DNA of 64,000 bases, taken from positions 185,081 to 249,080 of the forward strand of contig JH720390.1 of the NCBI GenBank assembly GCA_000231825.2. The letters run 5' to 3'. The position numbers and the translations under genes were made by a program. The number at the start of each line of letters is the position of its first letter. The stretch's first letter is position 1. Below are positions 24,289 to 36,957 of this stretch, piece by piece. Source of the DNA: Tetrahymena elliotti 4EA. Lineage: Eukaryota; Ciliophora; Oligohymenophorea; Hymenostomatida; Tetrahymenidae. Under the pieces are notes generated by a model. That model was not told where the DNA came from. It searched no databases and saw only the letters and a list, made by a program, of their open reading frames with translations.

Positions 24289-27200
24289 TCATCTCTTTTG
24301 TTTTGCTTCTTTTTCTTTTTCTGCCTTTATTCTAGTTTTAATATCTGGCCAATTAACTTCTACCTATATTTATTTTTTAAGTTTAAATCTTTTATCAAAC
24401 GAGATATAAATAAATACCTTAGATTGTAATTGCAAGAATTTCTTATCTGTTTCTTCTTTTTTAACTTAATCAAGGTATCTCTTTCTATAGCCTAAAACCA
24501 TGTCTACAAATTAATTATTTTATTCTGCTAATTCTAAAGCTCTATTCCATCTATTTATTTTTTAACATTAAAATTTATTAAATATTTTTCATAATGAGTA
24601 TTTTACTTATATAGTTTAATATTAAGCTTGATTGCTCTGTAAAATAGCTTGTTCTTAATCAAAAGCTGTTCAGCTTCAACTATTATTTTAAATTAAAATG
24701 TTAATGTCATGTTTAAAATTTGGGTTATTTTACGATTCTTATGGAAGTATACACTTAAGGCAGCTTATTTAGATATATCAGAGGGCAATTCATTAATATA
24801 TTCTATGTACTTGACTTTATCAGCTGCTTCAATTGATGCAAGAGCTATTTCAGCAGTGTTAAGTTCACGTGAATGAAGTGAGACAGCTGCCAAGCAAGCC
24901 CATAAAGAAGATTCTTTAACAAAACGGCATAGCTTGATAGCCTTTTCCCATTTATTCTTTTCACAGAAATCGAATAATATACTTGGATAAGGAGAAATAT
25001 TTAGAGTAATTAATCCACCATCTTTTCTTCTCAAAATTACTTAAGAACCATTGAAGTTAATCATTTAACTCATTCTGCCTATTTCTGAAGCTTCCTTTAA
25101 AAAAAGTAAAATATTTTAATCATAATTTTTTAATCTATAAAAAGAAATCTACCTTTGTATTCTTACAGAGATCCATAAGGTCCTTATCTACATATATAGC
25201 GTTGGGGTAATACCAAGTTTAAAGTCTTCCATCAGCAATACAAGATAAAATATCATGCTTATCGTTCCATAAGAAGCTATCTGCCATAGAAGTAAGTTTA
25301 ATTACATCTCTCTTTAATATTTATTTTTGAAAATATTTATATTTATTATAAAAAGTAAATTTTATGTACTTTATGGACTGGAGATAAGTAGAAATCTCTG
25401 TTGGAATCTATGAATGCAATCTTTCTATCTGAGGCTTGGTCAGAGTTGTTCAAGTGAATTTCTAGAATTTCAAGAGAATGATCTAATGTAAAATTAAGCT
25501 TATTTCCTGAAGCTATGTCATAAAAACTAATATTCTTGGGCTTAATACCATCGACAATAGCTAAAACATCTTGACTAATAGAAAGCTTCTAAGAGTTTAG
25601 CAATTCGAATTTGATACCTTAGATTTTAGGATTGGAAATCTTTTTGCCTTCATAATTGTAAACAACAATTCCAGATACAGCTTGTACCAAACAAAAGTAA
25701 CGAGGAGACTAAATAATTAAAGAAATAGCTTCCTTGATATCAAAAATTTATGGAGTGTTCCAGTTCTTTTTTTTTATTGAAAAGAATATTTGTTAATTTT
25801 TGAAAAATTTGTGAATAAATGAAATTACTTAGAAGGAGTAGATGTAGCATTAAGAATGAGTGTTAACAATTAAATGGGCATAAGCCATTGAGAGATTGAT
25901 AACTCTTTCAGTGAAATTAAGTTCTTCAATATTTTCATGTATTAAATTGGTAACAGTGATTTTGTTGTCTTCAATCAAATTAATTTCAAAATTTTCATAG
26001 GTCAAAGATCTTTCAACAACATATCCAAAAAGAACATGTCCCAAACCCTTTCATTTAGAAAATAAATTGATTGACTGATTGATTTTAATTAAAATATTTA
26101 TGATTTATTTACACCACCAGCAGCACAAATAGTACTATCAGCTGACCATTTAATAGATTATAATGACCCAGAATCAGTACGATCGAATGAGTATGTCCAA
26201 CTAGTATTACATAAAAGAAAAATTATTATTTGATTAATTCATTTAAATTTAATTTATTTTTTACCCAGTTTTGTCACAAAGTTTAAACATATTGTAGGCG
26301 CCTACAGCAAAATATAAACCATTAGGTGCCCAACCTATGGAGGTAATAACGTAGTCGTAAGGGGAAGAGCTGAAAAGACATCTTCCATAGCTATCCCAAA
26401 CTTTGTATCTACAATCTTCACCTGCACTTACAATTAAATTATTGCAAGCATTCCAATCTGCTTTCAAAACAACACCATCATGTGCTTTCCATGAAATTGT
26501 TTTTTGACCTGGCTTTAATTTTAGTTTGATACTACTTTAGTATGATAATTTAGCTAATATATTATTTTACTTGAAGAGGTTTAACATAAATATTCTTTTC
26601 AGAGGAATAGAGAATAGCATTACTGTCAGGATTCCAACATAAACAATAGATTGGCTTATCAATTTGGGCCAAACTGTTGCTTCTAATATTACCAGTTTTG
26701 CTCCAAGTCTTAATAGAGCCATCTTCTCCACCAGTAGCAAATTCGCTACCATCATGATTCCATTTGAGAGTAATGAGCTGTATATAAACAATTAATAAAT
26801 TAATTTTAAATTAAATTCTTAAAATATCTTTTTCAAATAATTTAACTGTTAAAATTTTAAATATTTATTGCAAATTTGTATATATTTTGATCTAAAAAAT
26901 AGCTTCAATATGCCCTGTTTAGATTTATTTTATTTTCAATTAACTACTTATTTTTAAACTCTCTGATTTTCTTAAATCAAAATTATTCTTTTAACTTTTA
27001 AAATTAAAAATACATATGGATTCAAAAAGAAAGAAAGGGTAGTATTATTGTTGTTTATTTATAAAAAAAACTTAAATTACAGCAGCATCTTTATGGGCTT
27101 GCTTAAATTCCTTTTCAAGTTTGCCAAGTCTTGATATCAACTTAAAACTACCATCACTAAATCCAATAGCAACAGTTTCATTAACTCCTTTATTACCAGC

Positions 27201-27596
27201 TGGTATCCAATCAATAGCTGTTGGGAAACTATCTAATTCAAAGAATTTTTCATTCTATTTTAAAAATATGATATATTTAATAATGAAACTATTAGCTGTA
27301 TATTTTTTAGAAAAATGAGAAGCTATAAAGAAAAGCAAAATATCTACCTATAAAGTATTACAATCCCATTTGTAAATGATATTATCATCAGAAATACTAT
27401 TTTTTAGTAAAAAAATTATTTATTCAGTTTATTATCTTATCGTTTAGGCAGCTATTAATAATTAATTAAACATGCATGCATTCATGATGAAATAGTAGAA
27501 AGATTACCTATATAACTCGTTGTTAATTGTCCAGGCTATATCATTCACTATTTCAGCGTGTTTTTAAATGTCATTCTTCTTAACTTTAAACTTCAT
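24289..27596 (-). CDS. IFT80: Intraflagellar transport protein IFT80
   Basis: IFT80 is a WD-repeat subunit of the IFT-B complex that carries cargo along the ciliary axoneme. The minus-strand gene has many introns. Exon 1 (27508-27596) starts [10 protein letters not shown] and contains [14 protein letters not shown]; the next exon gives [14 protein letters not shown]. The two beta-propellers follow in family order: [51 protein letters not shown] and CDKTG. The second propeller has [29 protein letters not shown] and [14 protein letters not shown]. The C-terminal helical repeats include [40 protein letters not shown] and [20 protein letters not shown], and the end is [20 protein letters not shown]. 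Motif order and conservation make the identity secure; individual splice sites were not all verified. It is divergent to BBS1, which starts 724 bp away. Confidence 0.95.
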
Positions 27597-28319
27597 TTTA
27601 TATTGACTGCTTTAAGTACTTTAAATTGTATATCTAATGGTTGGGAATCAGCTTATTTTTCGAATCCTCTTATTGATTTATTTATTTCTTTGTTTTTTAA
27701 GAAATTTTTGATTATTTGAGTATCAATACTTTATATTATTAATGAAAATGTTGTATTTTTAATGAATAAATAGTATTTTTTCAAAAAATTAAACAAAATC
27801 AATCAATCAAACATACAAACTAAATACCTAATTAATAAAAAAATTAAATTCTCCTCACCTGCTCTTCTTGTATTCTCCTTTTTAATTAAATTTTTACTAT
27901 TTTCGAAAATTTAAATTAAAATCTAATGATTTTAATCTTGCCAAACAAATCTAACAAAATCTAATCATTTCTTAGATTTTACTATATCCATCCTATAAAA
28001 TTATTTGCAAATAAAAAACACAAACAAACAAACTAATTAAAAAACTCAAACAAAAGTCTATCTTTTAAAATTTAACAAGCAAATTTTTTTTTTATATTAA
28101 ATTTTTAATTCAAACAAAATTCTGAAAAAAATTATTTTAAAAAATTAATTGAGGTTTTTACTGATTTTGTGAGTAAATGAATGAATTTTCTCATTTTTTT
28201 ATTTGAATTATTTGCAAATGTGAAACAAAATGCTTTATTTTTTATCTTTATAAATTAAATATCTTTATTTTGTTATTAAAAAAATTTTGAGAGTAATTTA
28301 AAACAGCTTTTTTAATTTA
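27597..28319. promoter_or_regulatory. Shared upstream region of IFT80 and BBS1
   Basis: Two ciliary genes start outward from these 723 bp, IFT80 leftward and BBS1 rightward. The sequence is very AT-rich and includes a period-4 tract (AATCAATCAATCAAACATACAAAC, 27797-27820) and several ACAAACAAACAAACT-like words around 28018-28032. These repeats are the most distinctive elements. I see no RFX X-box palindrome. Confidence 0.55.
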
Positions 28320-30738
28320 ATGTCTAAATCAAAAATATTATTAACTGATAAGTCAAATCCTTGGCTTAGTGGTTTTAGGGATCCTGTTGCAAAAATAAGC
28401 GCTTTTAATAATAATATGGATTTGATACCTTTAACTAGAGATGGAGAGAACAGACTTATTGTAGGTGATTTTAATACAAATAAAATATTAGGCTATAAAG
28501 GAATAAATGTAGAATTCTCTATTGAAGTTAATGAATAAATTATTGCTCTTAGCTCTTTTTATCCAGACCAGAGCTAATTTTCTGGTAATTATAAAAGCAT
28601 AACTAATTTTATCTTAAAAATATTTTTTAAATATAAAAAGGGATTCCATGCTTGTGTTTTGCTGTTGATGGATACATATTTATCTATTAAAATAACTAAC
28701 CTAGATTCAAATTCCCTCTTCCTAAAATTGAAATACATCCAAAGGAATTAGAAGTATGGAAATAGTTTTAAGAAGGATCAAAAGAAATTTAGCTCAAAAT
28801 GATAGATTAATGGAATAAGCTTAGAAACGAGTAAAACATAAGTTTATCATCAAAAGCACTTGATGTTTTAATACAGCCAAAGGCTATTAAATAACAAGAA
28901 CTAATTAAATAATTTTTATCAGGAGGTATCGAAATGCTGAATTAAATTGATACACCTACCTGTCTTACTAAAATAAATACCTACTAAGAGGGAGAAGCAG
29001 CTATATCATAGCTGGTTATTGGAACAGAATATAAAAAATTATATATTTTAGACTCTGCTGGAATGCAAATTTAAAAAACAGTAAACCAAAATATTAATTA
29101 AAAATAATGGCTTGAATAAAATATTTCTCTTTACTAATATTTCACTTATTCATGATGGGATTCTTATTGATAACAGAATTTGGAGAGCCAAAATTCTATC
29201 AAAAAAGTTAAATTTTAAAAATTTTTGTTGTAAAAATAGTTTGAAATTGCTAGTGTCCCTATATCTATTATCTGTACTGGCATTTTGCAAGGTGACAATA
29301 GAATTATTATCACAACTAGAGATAATTAAATTTAGTTTATAAGAAATGGATAGCATGAACCTATTATAATAGATCTATTATCTAAGCCAGTCCAATCAGT
29401 TCTTGTTAATAACAGTATTGTTGTTGGAACTATGAATGAAACTATTGCTTGCTATAATTACAAGGTAATTATTTTATTTTTATTTATTTCATTCTATTTA
29501 ATTGAAAAAACAATGTTTGTAGGGATCTAAATAATTTAGCTTTAAAGTTAATTCAGGAGTATTGGCCCTAGAAAATATGTAGTCAGGACCTGTTAAAAAT
29601 GCAGTGGTAAATAACTTTTAAAAAATGAATTAAAAATATCAACATATCAATCAATATTTTTTTAGGGTTATCTTGTAGGATTAGAAAATTAAGAGCTTAG
29701 AATTTATGAAGGAAAGTAATTAGTTCATATTTTGAATGTAGAGGTAAAAGATTAAAATTTAATAAAATTAATTTTTACATATTAAATTAATTCTAAATTT
29801 AAGATCAAATTTCAAATTATATTAAGGGTATGATTTAAGGAATGAAATTCGGAATGTTTGGTAGAGAAGATGGTGTATTGGTTATGATTTTAAAGAACAA
29901 GGGATTAGATATACGTATTCTTCAAAGAGGGTTTAGCTTTTAAGTAAACATTTTATGGTCTATTTTTTAACTTTAAATAACTTAAGCTAAAATCTTTTTC
30001 AGCTATTTGATATATCCAAATATATAAATTCTCTTTTCTAAAAATTAAATAAAAATTTTAATAATTATCTTATAGATATTTCTTATTCAAAGTATCATCT
30101 TATTTAACAAATAATTTAATTTTAAAAATAAATATTGAATATTATGATTGCTTTATCAGTATGTTGAATTAATAAAATATTAGAACTTTATGAGCTAAAA
30201 TGCTTTACATAATGATGAAGAAGAGCGTCCATTGAAAATTAAAAGAACAAATTTATTTGTAGAATAGACAGAAAGAGAAAGAAGTAATCCTGTTCCTATT
30301 TATAGATGTTTGGAAAAAGATTTACTTAAATTAAGGCTAAAAACAGCATAATCATACTTGAAAGTTTTAGAAGAGAATTAAATTGGATTAAATACTGGAA
30401 GTGTAAATACCTCTTCTAATTTGCGTATATAAGCAGATGTTTAAGGATTGGGTCCTGTTTTTAAGATTTAAATGAAAATTGAAAATTTAGGAAACCAAAG
30501 CCTTTAAAATCTTGTAATGACTTATATGTATGATCAGAAATTATATAAAATAGTTAAACCTGTATATAATATTCCATTTTTGCTACCACATGTAAGTTAT
30601 CCTGTCAATACTGAGATTTTGAGTATAGATTAAAATGGTGCTTCTGATTAGATAAAAGTAATCATCACTGAAAAAAATAAACAAACTCCACTTATTGGAG
30701 CCATCATATAAATTCCCTTGTCAGAAATAAGAGAATGA
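28320..30738 (+). CDS. BBS1: Bardet-Biedl syndrome 1 homologue (BBSome subunit)
   Basis: BBS1 is the BBSome subunit that binds the ARL6 GTPase and links membrane cargo to intraflagellar transport. ATG 28320 begins MSKSKILLTDKSNPWLSGFR. The N-terminal beta-propeller shows RLIVGDFNTNKILGYKG, CLCFAVDGYIFIYQNNQP and FKFPLPKIEIHPKELEVW. The helical insert gives LSSKALDVLIQPKAIK, then ISQLVIGTEYKKLYILD, SVLVNNSIVVGTMNETIACY and GREDGVLVMILKNKGLDI. The linker LFVEQTERERSNPVPIYRCL and the C-terminal appendage-like domain (ADVQGLGPVFKIQM, NLVMTYMYDQKLY, FLLPHVSYPVNTEIL, PLIGAIIQIPLSEIRE) match the family in order. TGA is at 30736-30738. Several introns of about 60-200 nt interrupt it; the first starts GTAATT near 28583. 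Confidence 0.94.
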
Positions 30739-31427
30739 ATTGAGCAAATTTCTTTATATTTAGGTGTTTTTCTGTATTTTGAAAATTAATTAAATTATTT
30801 GTTCATTAATATCCAACCATCCATCCTAATTATTTTATGTTAAAAATAAATAAATTTTGTTTTATCATACTAATTTTTAATGATTCTTTTTTTTTCTATT
30901 TTAATATTCTAAGTGTAAATTAAAGAAGAAGTAACAATTAATTTTAAACATATTTTCGTTAGAGATCTTTGAGCAATCTTTTGCTTATCACTGATGTTTA
31001 CTGAAGTTGAGTATTGAGATTATACTTAGCAAAAATATTCTTTATTTTATTATTGTTAATTTACAATACCTAAGAAGTAAAAAAGTGATTCTAGTTAGTC
31101 AAAATGCATCGAAAAGAAAGATCAGGAATTAATTATTTATTTTTGTGATAAAAAAAGTATTAGGTATTTTTATAGCTAAAACGAAAAGCAATAATTTTTT
31201 TTAAAAACTAAGATCTTTATCATTCAACTCAGCTTATATATAAAAGATTATTTTTAAATAATTACTTAATTAGAAAGCAATCAATCAATAAATCAATCAA
31301 TCAACCAAGAAATCAAAATTTTAAACAAGCGATAACACCATTCAATTTAAGGCTAAAGAAGCAAAGAAAAACTTAGAATTTTAAAAACTTAGTAAAAGGG
31401 AAATATAAAATAGGATTTGAAAATAGG
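30739..31427. other. Intergenic region upstream of the RING-H2 gene
   Basis: About 0.7 kb, AT-rich, with an imperfect period-4 tract AATCAATCAATAAATCAATCAATCAACC at 31277-31304, roughly 120 bp before the next ATG. No reading frame of note. Confidence 0.5.
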
Positions 31428-34400
31428 ATGAATTATTAGTTCTCATTGAGCTCTTTATTGATTATCATTTATTTGAGCTATATCTATGGATAGTAAAAAG
31501 TAGATATAAAACCTATCTAAGTGAACCAAATATACTTAAAATATCCAGATTAGTTATTTTACATTATTTACAATGTTTTCTACAATAGCATAGATTAAAA
31601 CTATTACTAATCAAGAAGATCATGCTTGGAATAATTTGACAAGCAGTTAAAATTGATAGAGGAGCCAAAAGATATAGAAAAAGATTTAATTTGTGTTCCT
31701 AAAAATTAAAACATGACTAGCATTTTAAATGGGTGCAATATTTAATCAGATAATGTATACACTAGTTTATAATGCCACAATAAAATATTCTTTTTAAGAA
31801 ACAAAGACATGGTTTAAGGGATAAAAGAAATAAAAATGAATAACAGTACCAGTCAAATGAAAGATGAAGGAGAAAAGGTAATTAATTAATCAAGGAATTA
31901 ACAAATTTCCAATTTTATTATTTTACTGCTTGTAATTTATATTAATAGCTTTTTCTATGTTTTTTAAATAATAGGGCTATTATAGAATTAGAATTTCTGA
32001 TTATGTATCACCTTATGAAAATATTCTTAAAATCTCTTAAAATGAATATTAAGCTTGCTATTTAACTACTAACTTTTTGTAGTGTTTACAATTTCATGAA
32101 GATGGAATTTCTAAACTTAAAGATCCTTTGTATCTCTTAGATGATTAGGACAATTAAAGCAAACTCAACAATAATTCAACAAGGAAGTAAATAAATTAAT
32201 TCACAAAAAATTCAGTAGTTTATTCTTTTAATAAATTAGTTTGAATGATCAAAACTCCACTTCTGAAGAAAATTAAAAAGAACCTTCTGAAATTTAAGAT
32301 GATTTGATTTTTGGATCTGAAGAAGAGAAAAGTAAAAGAAAGATTTTGACATTTGACCAGATTACATACTAAACTAACAAATCTATTATATTAATAATTC
32401 CTGAATAACTGGCAGATGAAGATTTGCATTTTATATCCATACATGCAGAGAAGTATTTATTTGATTTTGTTAGCTAATAATCAGTTGTTAAGTTCTCTCC
32501 TTCTCAAATAAATTTTAATGTGTAAACAAATATAATTTTAAATGTTTAGATGATTTTGAATGAACAAAGAGGTTCTGTTAATGCCTTCTTAATTACTACA
32601 GAAGGGGTTTGGGTATTTGAAATCTAAATTAAATTTAATTAAAAAACTGATATGCAATTTGTTGCTAAATTAGAATAAAAAGTAGATGTTTTTAGCATGA
32701 ATAGGAATATATTTACTGTTTTCAATAAACAACAAAATAAATTAAGCATTTATAGGTTTCTCGAGTTTTCATAGAATATTTAGTTTATAGCTGATTATGA
32801 TGAGACTATTACCAATAAGAATGAAAAAATTATCACTCGTGTATTCACAAATAAAAATGATTCTAAAATTCATAAGAATCTACCTGCTTAGTATTTAATA
32901 TATTTAGTTAATACAAACACTATGAAGCAAACTATTATTTCTCTTTCAGAATTTTCCCAAAGTTAAAAATATTTGACTCCTCTCCATTAGATCATACAAA
33001 AAAATCAAGATATTTTATTAGATTTTAAAGTTAACTAAGGTGATTATTAAAACTTTACATTTGCTCCATAAGAATTAGATGATTATGAAAAAATCTAAGA
33101 GTAAATAGTTGATGTATAATTTATTAAGGAGAGCAGTTCTAGACATTATCTTATGTATTCTACTAATTAAGCTATATATGTGGAACCAATATGTTTTCCT
33201 AATAATTAATTATTCAATACTGAAGATGATTTTATTACTTCATATACTTACAATGGGTGTATTCCATGTGAGTTCTCAACCTATTCTGAAAATGTTAATC
33301 TAAGTTAATGTCTGAAAATAAACAATACTATCTCATAAAATAACTCAATTAGTTAGATTAATTTTTCTCCATTTTAGCTAATAAATTTCTAAGAAAATTG
33401 TAGCAGTTAAGATTTCAAAGGGCCTCTATGTTAAACTTGCTCAGGGTATTAAGATGATTTTTTGAAGGGAGAAAATAACATAAAATTAATAAACTAAAAT
33501 TCTACTTAGTAATCTGGTTAAACAGTTTGTTAATATCAATGTGAAGAAAAAAATACAGATTAAAATTATATAAAAGGTAGTGTGGAAAAAGATATTTTTA
33601 GTATTTTACAAAAACGTAAGTTGGTAATAAATGAGGATAACTCAAAAGTATTAAATGAAAAGAATAGTAGTAGAATATTAAAAAACCATGGTGCTGTTAC
33701 CTTAAATCAAAGTTTAAATAAAGGAGAATAATCTATTATCGAGTTTCTTTCAGTAAACCGCTCTGATGCCTAATCCAAGGGATTCGTGAAAGCCTCATTA
33801 AATGATAAAATTAGAAATTTAGATAACAATTAAAATTTGAAGAATGAAGAAGATACTTCTAAAAACAAAGCTAATGAAAATAATGATACAAACACTAACT
33901 TAAACAACTCATCAAATGATCAAAATTAGTAAGAAAACCAAAATCAAAAAAAATTATTAAACACACCAACTGAGTGCATTGAGGAATCATAAGAAAGTGA
34001 GTATAACAACTTTTGTTCAAAATTGAAAGACTGTTATAGCTGTTCACATCATCCATTCTGTATTTTCAACCCTATTGAAAAAAAATGCTAAAAGTTAAAT
34101 AATTATAAACAACCAAGCAACTTAAATTATTAGCAATTTATACTTCAAAACTTAACTGAGAGCAGTAAAACTTTACTTGAATATTAAAAGTATGAATCTT
34201 GCAGTGTTATCTAGCATTAAAAAGTTTGCCCTTTTTCATATACTACAAGCAAGTATAGAGGAGAGTTTTAATTTTATAGAAATTAAAAGAAAAAAGATAG
34301 CAAGAAACTTGAAGAAAAAAAAGAAGGAATAGAAATTAAAATCGAAGATGGAGATGGGGTAGAATATAATTAAGTAGAATAATTTTAAGTCTGCAGTTGG

Positions 34401-35513
34401 TATGTCAATACAGATAAAGCTTATCAAGACTTTGAATATGAAATAAAAATACATTTGCAAGAAGGCTTTGTTCAAGGGAAAGAAAGTGTCAGAGCAAGTA
34501 ATAAATTTATTTATTTATTTATTCATTCATTCTTATTTTACTTTATCGTTAATTAAATAGTATTAGGAATTTGTTATAAAGAAGTACCTGATTTAGTGGG
34601 GGATAAAAGCTAGTAATCATGTAAACTTACTAAAATGGTCATGATGTTAAATTAATCTACTTCTTAGTCTCTCAAATTTGGAGGAGGAAAATTTAGATTC
34701 ATATTACAGTTTATGGAAAAAGCTTAAATCGATACCTCAAAAGTTTAAATAACATTTACACCAGTTACGAATTATGACAAACAATACATTGTTGTGGTTT
34801 GCATACTTGTCATAATTAGCATTTTCTTGTTATTGATTGTTCTTCTCATTTTTAAGAATAAAGTAGATAGATTTATTTATTTGTTTTTACCTGTTTATTT
34901 CACAAATATTTTAAACTAAATAAATAGATCCTTTATTGCATCAGGGTTAAGTTCAATACCTTATATTTCCTAGACTGGGAAGATAGCACAGAACTTCACA
35001 ATTTTACTATAAAACAAATTATTAAAAAATTAGAAAGGTAAAAACTATTAAAATTGAAGAGTTAAAGTTCTTATCATTCAGAAAACTAATACCAGCATAC
35101 AGACTGCTCAATTTGTTTATTAGATTTTGAGTCTGCTGACCCTCTTTATGTTCTTGTCTGTTCACATATTTTCCATTAGCATTGTAAGATAAATTTCAAA
35201 TTCAAAAAATAAAAAATTTTTAATTGAAATAGGTTTTGAAGAGTGGGTAAAAGTACAGTTTAATCCAGTAACATGTCCTAATTGCAAAATACCACTAAAC
35301 AGTAGTGCTTTCACTAAAATTGAATAATAAAAATAGTAATTAATGTAATAAAAGAATGGTAATGTAAATAATTAAAACTCTTAAGCATATTAAGAATAAT
35401 AGCACTCTATTTAAATGGTTAACACCAGTGTTTAAGAAGCTGTTAATCATGATTCTTAAGAAGGCTTAGAAGTCGATAATTTAATAAATGCAAACACAAT
35501 TAGTATTAGATGA
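31428..35513 (+). CDS. Type I membrane protein with cytosolic RING-H2 finger (putative E3 ubiquitin ligase)
   Basis: Six exons join in phase: 31428-31877, 31975-32186, 32240-34497, 34561-34862, 34928-35183 and 35233-35513, giving 1252 residues. A signal peptide is clear (MNYQFSLSSLLIIIYLSYIYG). A very large lumenal or extracellular region follows, with a Cys-rich patch including GPLCQTCSGY and a second one with CYSCSHHPFCIF, and several N-x-S/T sites. One membrane helix lies near residues 1049-1072 (YIVVVCILVIISIFLLLIV). The cytosolic end carries a RING-H2 at about 1131-1180: CSICLLDFESADPLY, VCSHIFHQHCFEEW, TCPNCKIPL. Cys and His ligands are in C3H2C3 order. The family transfers ubiquitin to membrane-associated substrates. 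The architecture resembles Goliath/PA-type membrane RING ligases, but the lumenal part is not a PA domain that I can recognise. Confidence 0.87.
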
Positions 35514-36957
35514 ATAAAATATTTGTTTAATTTGTGTATAAAAATAATAAATTCACATTTTTTCGTCATTTATTCCATAAAAAATATCCATTCATTTTTT
35601 ATATTGAAGTAATGAGTCAAAATTAATAAATAATACAATAAAATCAATTTTCTTTAACTAAAATAATAATCTATTATCTTAATAAGTTGTAATTTAAAAA
35701 AATTTTACAAAAATTAATCTACTAATTTATTCTTTAATGAAAGTAAATTTTAAATTTTACTGAAGCAAAAAAACATATTAAAAAATATTAATTCTAGCTT
35801 CAAAATATACCATTTCTTTTCTTAAAAAATCTCTAAAACAAATTTAAATATTTGCTAAAATTATGTGGTCATGAACTTTATCTTTTTAAAAAATTATTTT
35901 ATTAGATGCTTAATGATTTTCAGAAAAATTTATTTGGATTTTAGATAAATGGGTATTTATTCTTTTGTTAGTTAATTAAAAATAAATCTTTATTTATGTT
36001 CAAATTTTATCAAATTTTTCTAAGGCATCTTCTCTTAAAAATCATAAAATTTGAATGATTTTAATCAGAAAGAAGGAAATTCTATGAAAATATAAAATTT
36101 GTATGTTTTATGAAATAAAACTAAATTTTATTTTATTTTTATAACTTGAAGATTATGCATTTATTTTCAAAGAGAGTTAGTTTATGATTGTCTTTTTATA
36201 AACTCACTTCATAGAAATGTATTTTTGATTAAATTATTCCAGAAGCTTTCTTTAAAGTTTAAAAAAATAAAAATATTTTTAAAGAAACAGAAAGATATGT
36301 ATGTAAAAAGAAGATTGTGATTTTTCATAAATACTAAGAAATAAAGAAAATGTACATATACAGGTAGGTAGATAAGTTGTATATTTTTTATAATCTGCAA
36401 ATATTTGAAATCTTTAACAGATGATATGTTTTATATATTATTTTATTATGACTAACTAACTGGCTCATTAAGAAGGGAGCTTATTTTTGAATAGATTTTC
36501 AGTTGATTTTTGCTGGTAGATAGATAGATAGAAGGAAGGAAGTATTTATATAAGTTAATTTGTTCAAATAATAGTAATTTACAATAATAACATTATTCAT
36601 TTATTTTCTCACCTGTGAATACATCAAGTTTATATAATACATAATTTATCATTTTATATTTATTTATATGATTGCTTTATCTAAATTTTCATTTATTTAT
36701 TTTATTTTTATCAATTCAGTCAGTTGTTGATAAGCTTCTTGCTTACTTGCTTGCTTGCTTAGATGCTTTTGATGCTTGATAACTGTAAACATCTTAAATT
36801 AAAAGATTGTTTTTTATGATAGTTTTATTTGATAATAATTTATCAATTTACTTTTATTTTTTTAAATTTTAATAAGAGTTGTTAAAAATGCTTAATATAT
36901 CTAATTTGTAATTATTAAAAGAAAGTAGTATTATTTAAAATTTTTAGGCATTTATTT
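35514..36957. other. Intergenic region between convergent genes with period-4 repeats
   Basis: About 1.4 kb of AT-rich DNA between two 3' ends. It holds TAGATAGATAGATAGAAGGAAGGAAG at 36517-36542 and CTTGCTTACTTGCTTGCTTGCTTAG at 36738-36762. No gene was recognised on either strand. Confidence 0.55.

Noticed and set aside
27597..28319. RFX X-box between IFT80 and BBS1
   Set aside because: No GTNRCC(N1-3)RGYAAC-like palindrome was seen; the region is nearly pure A/T.
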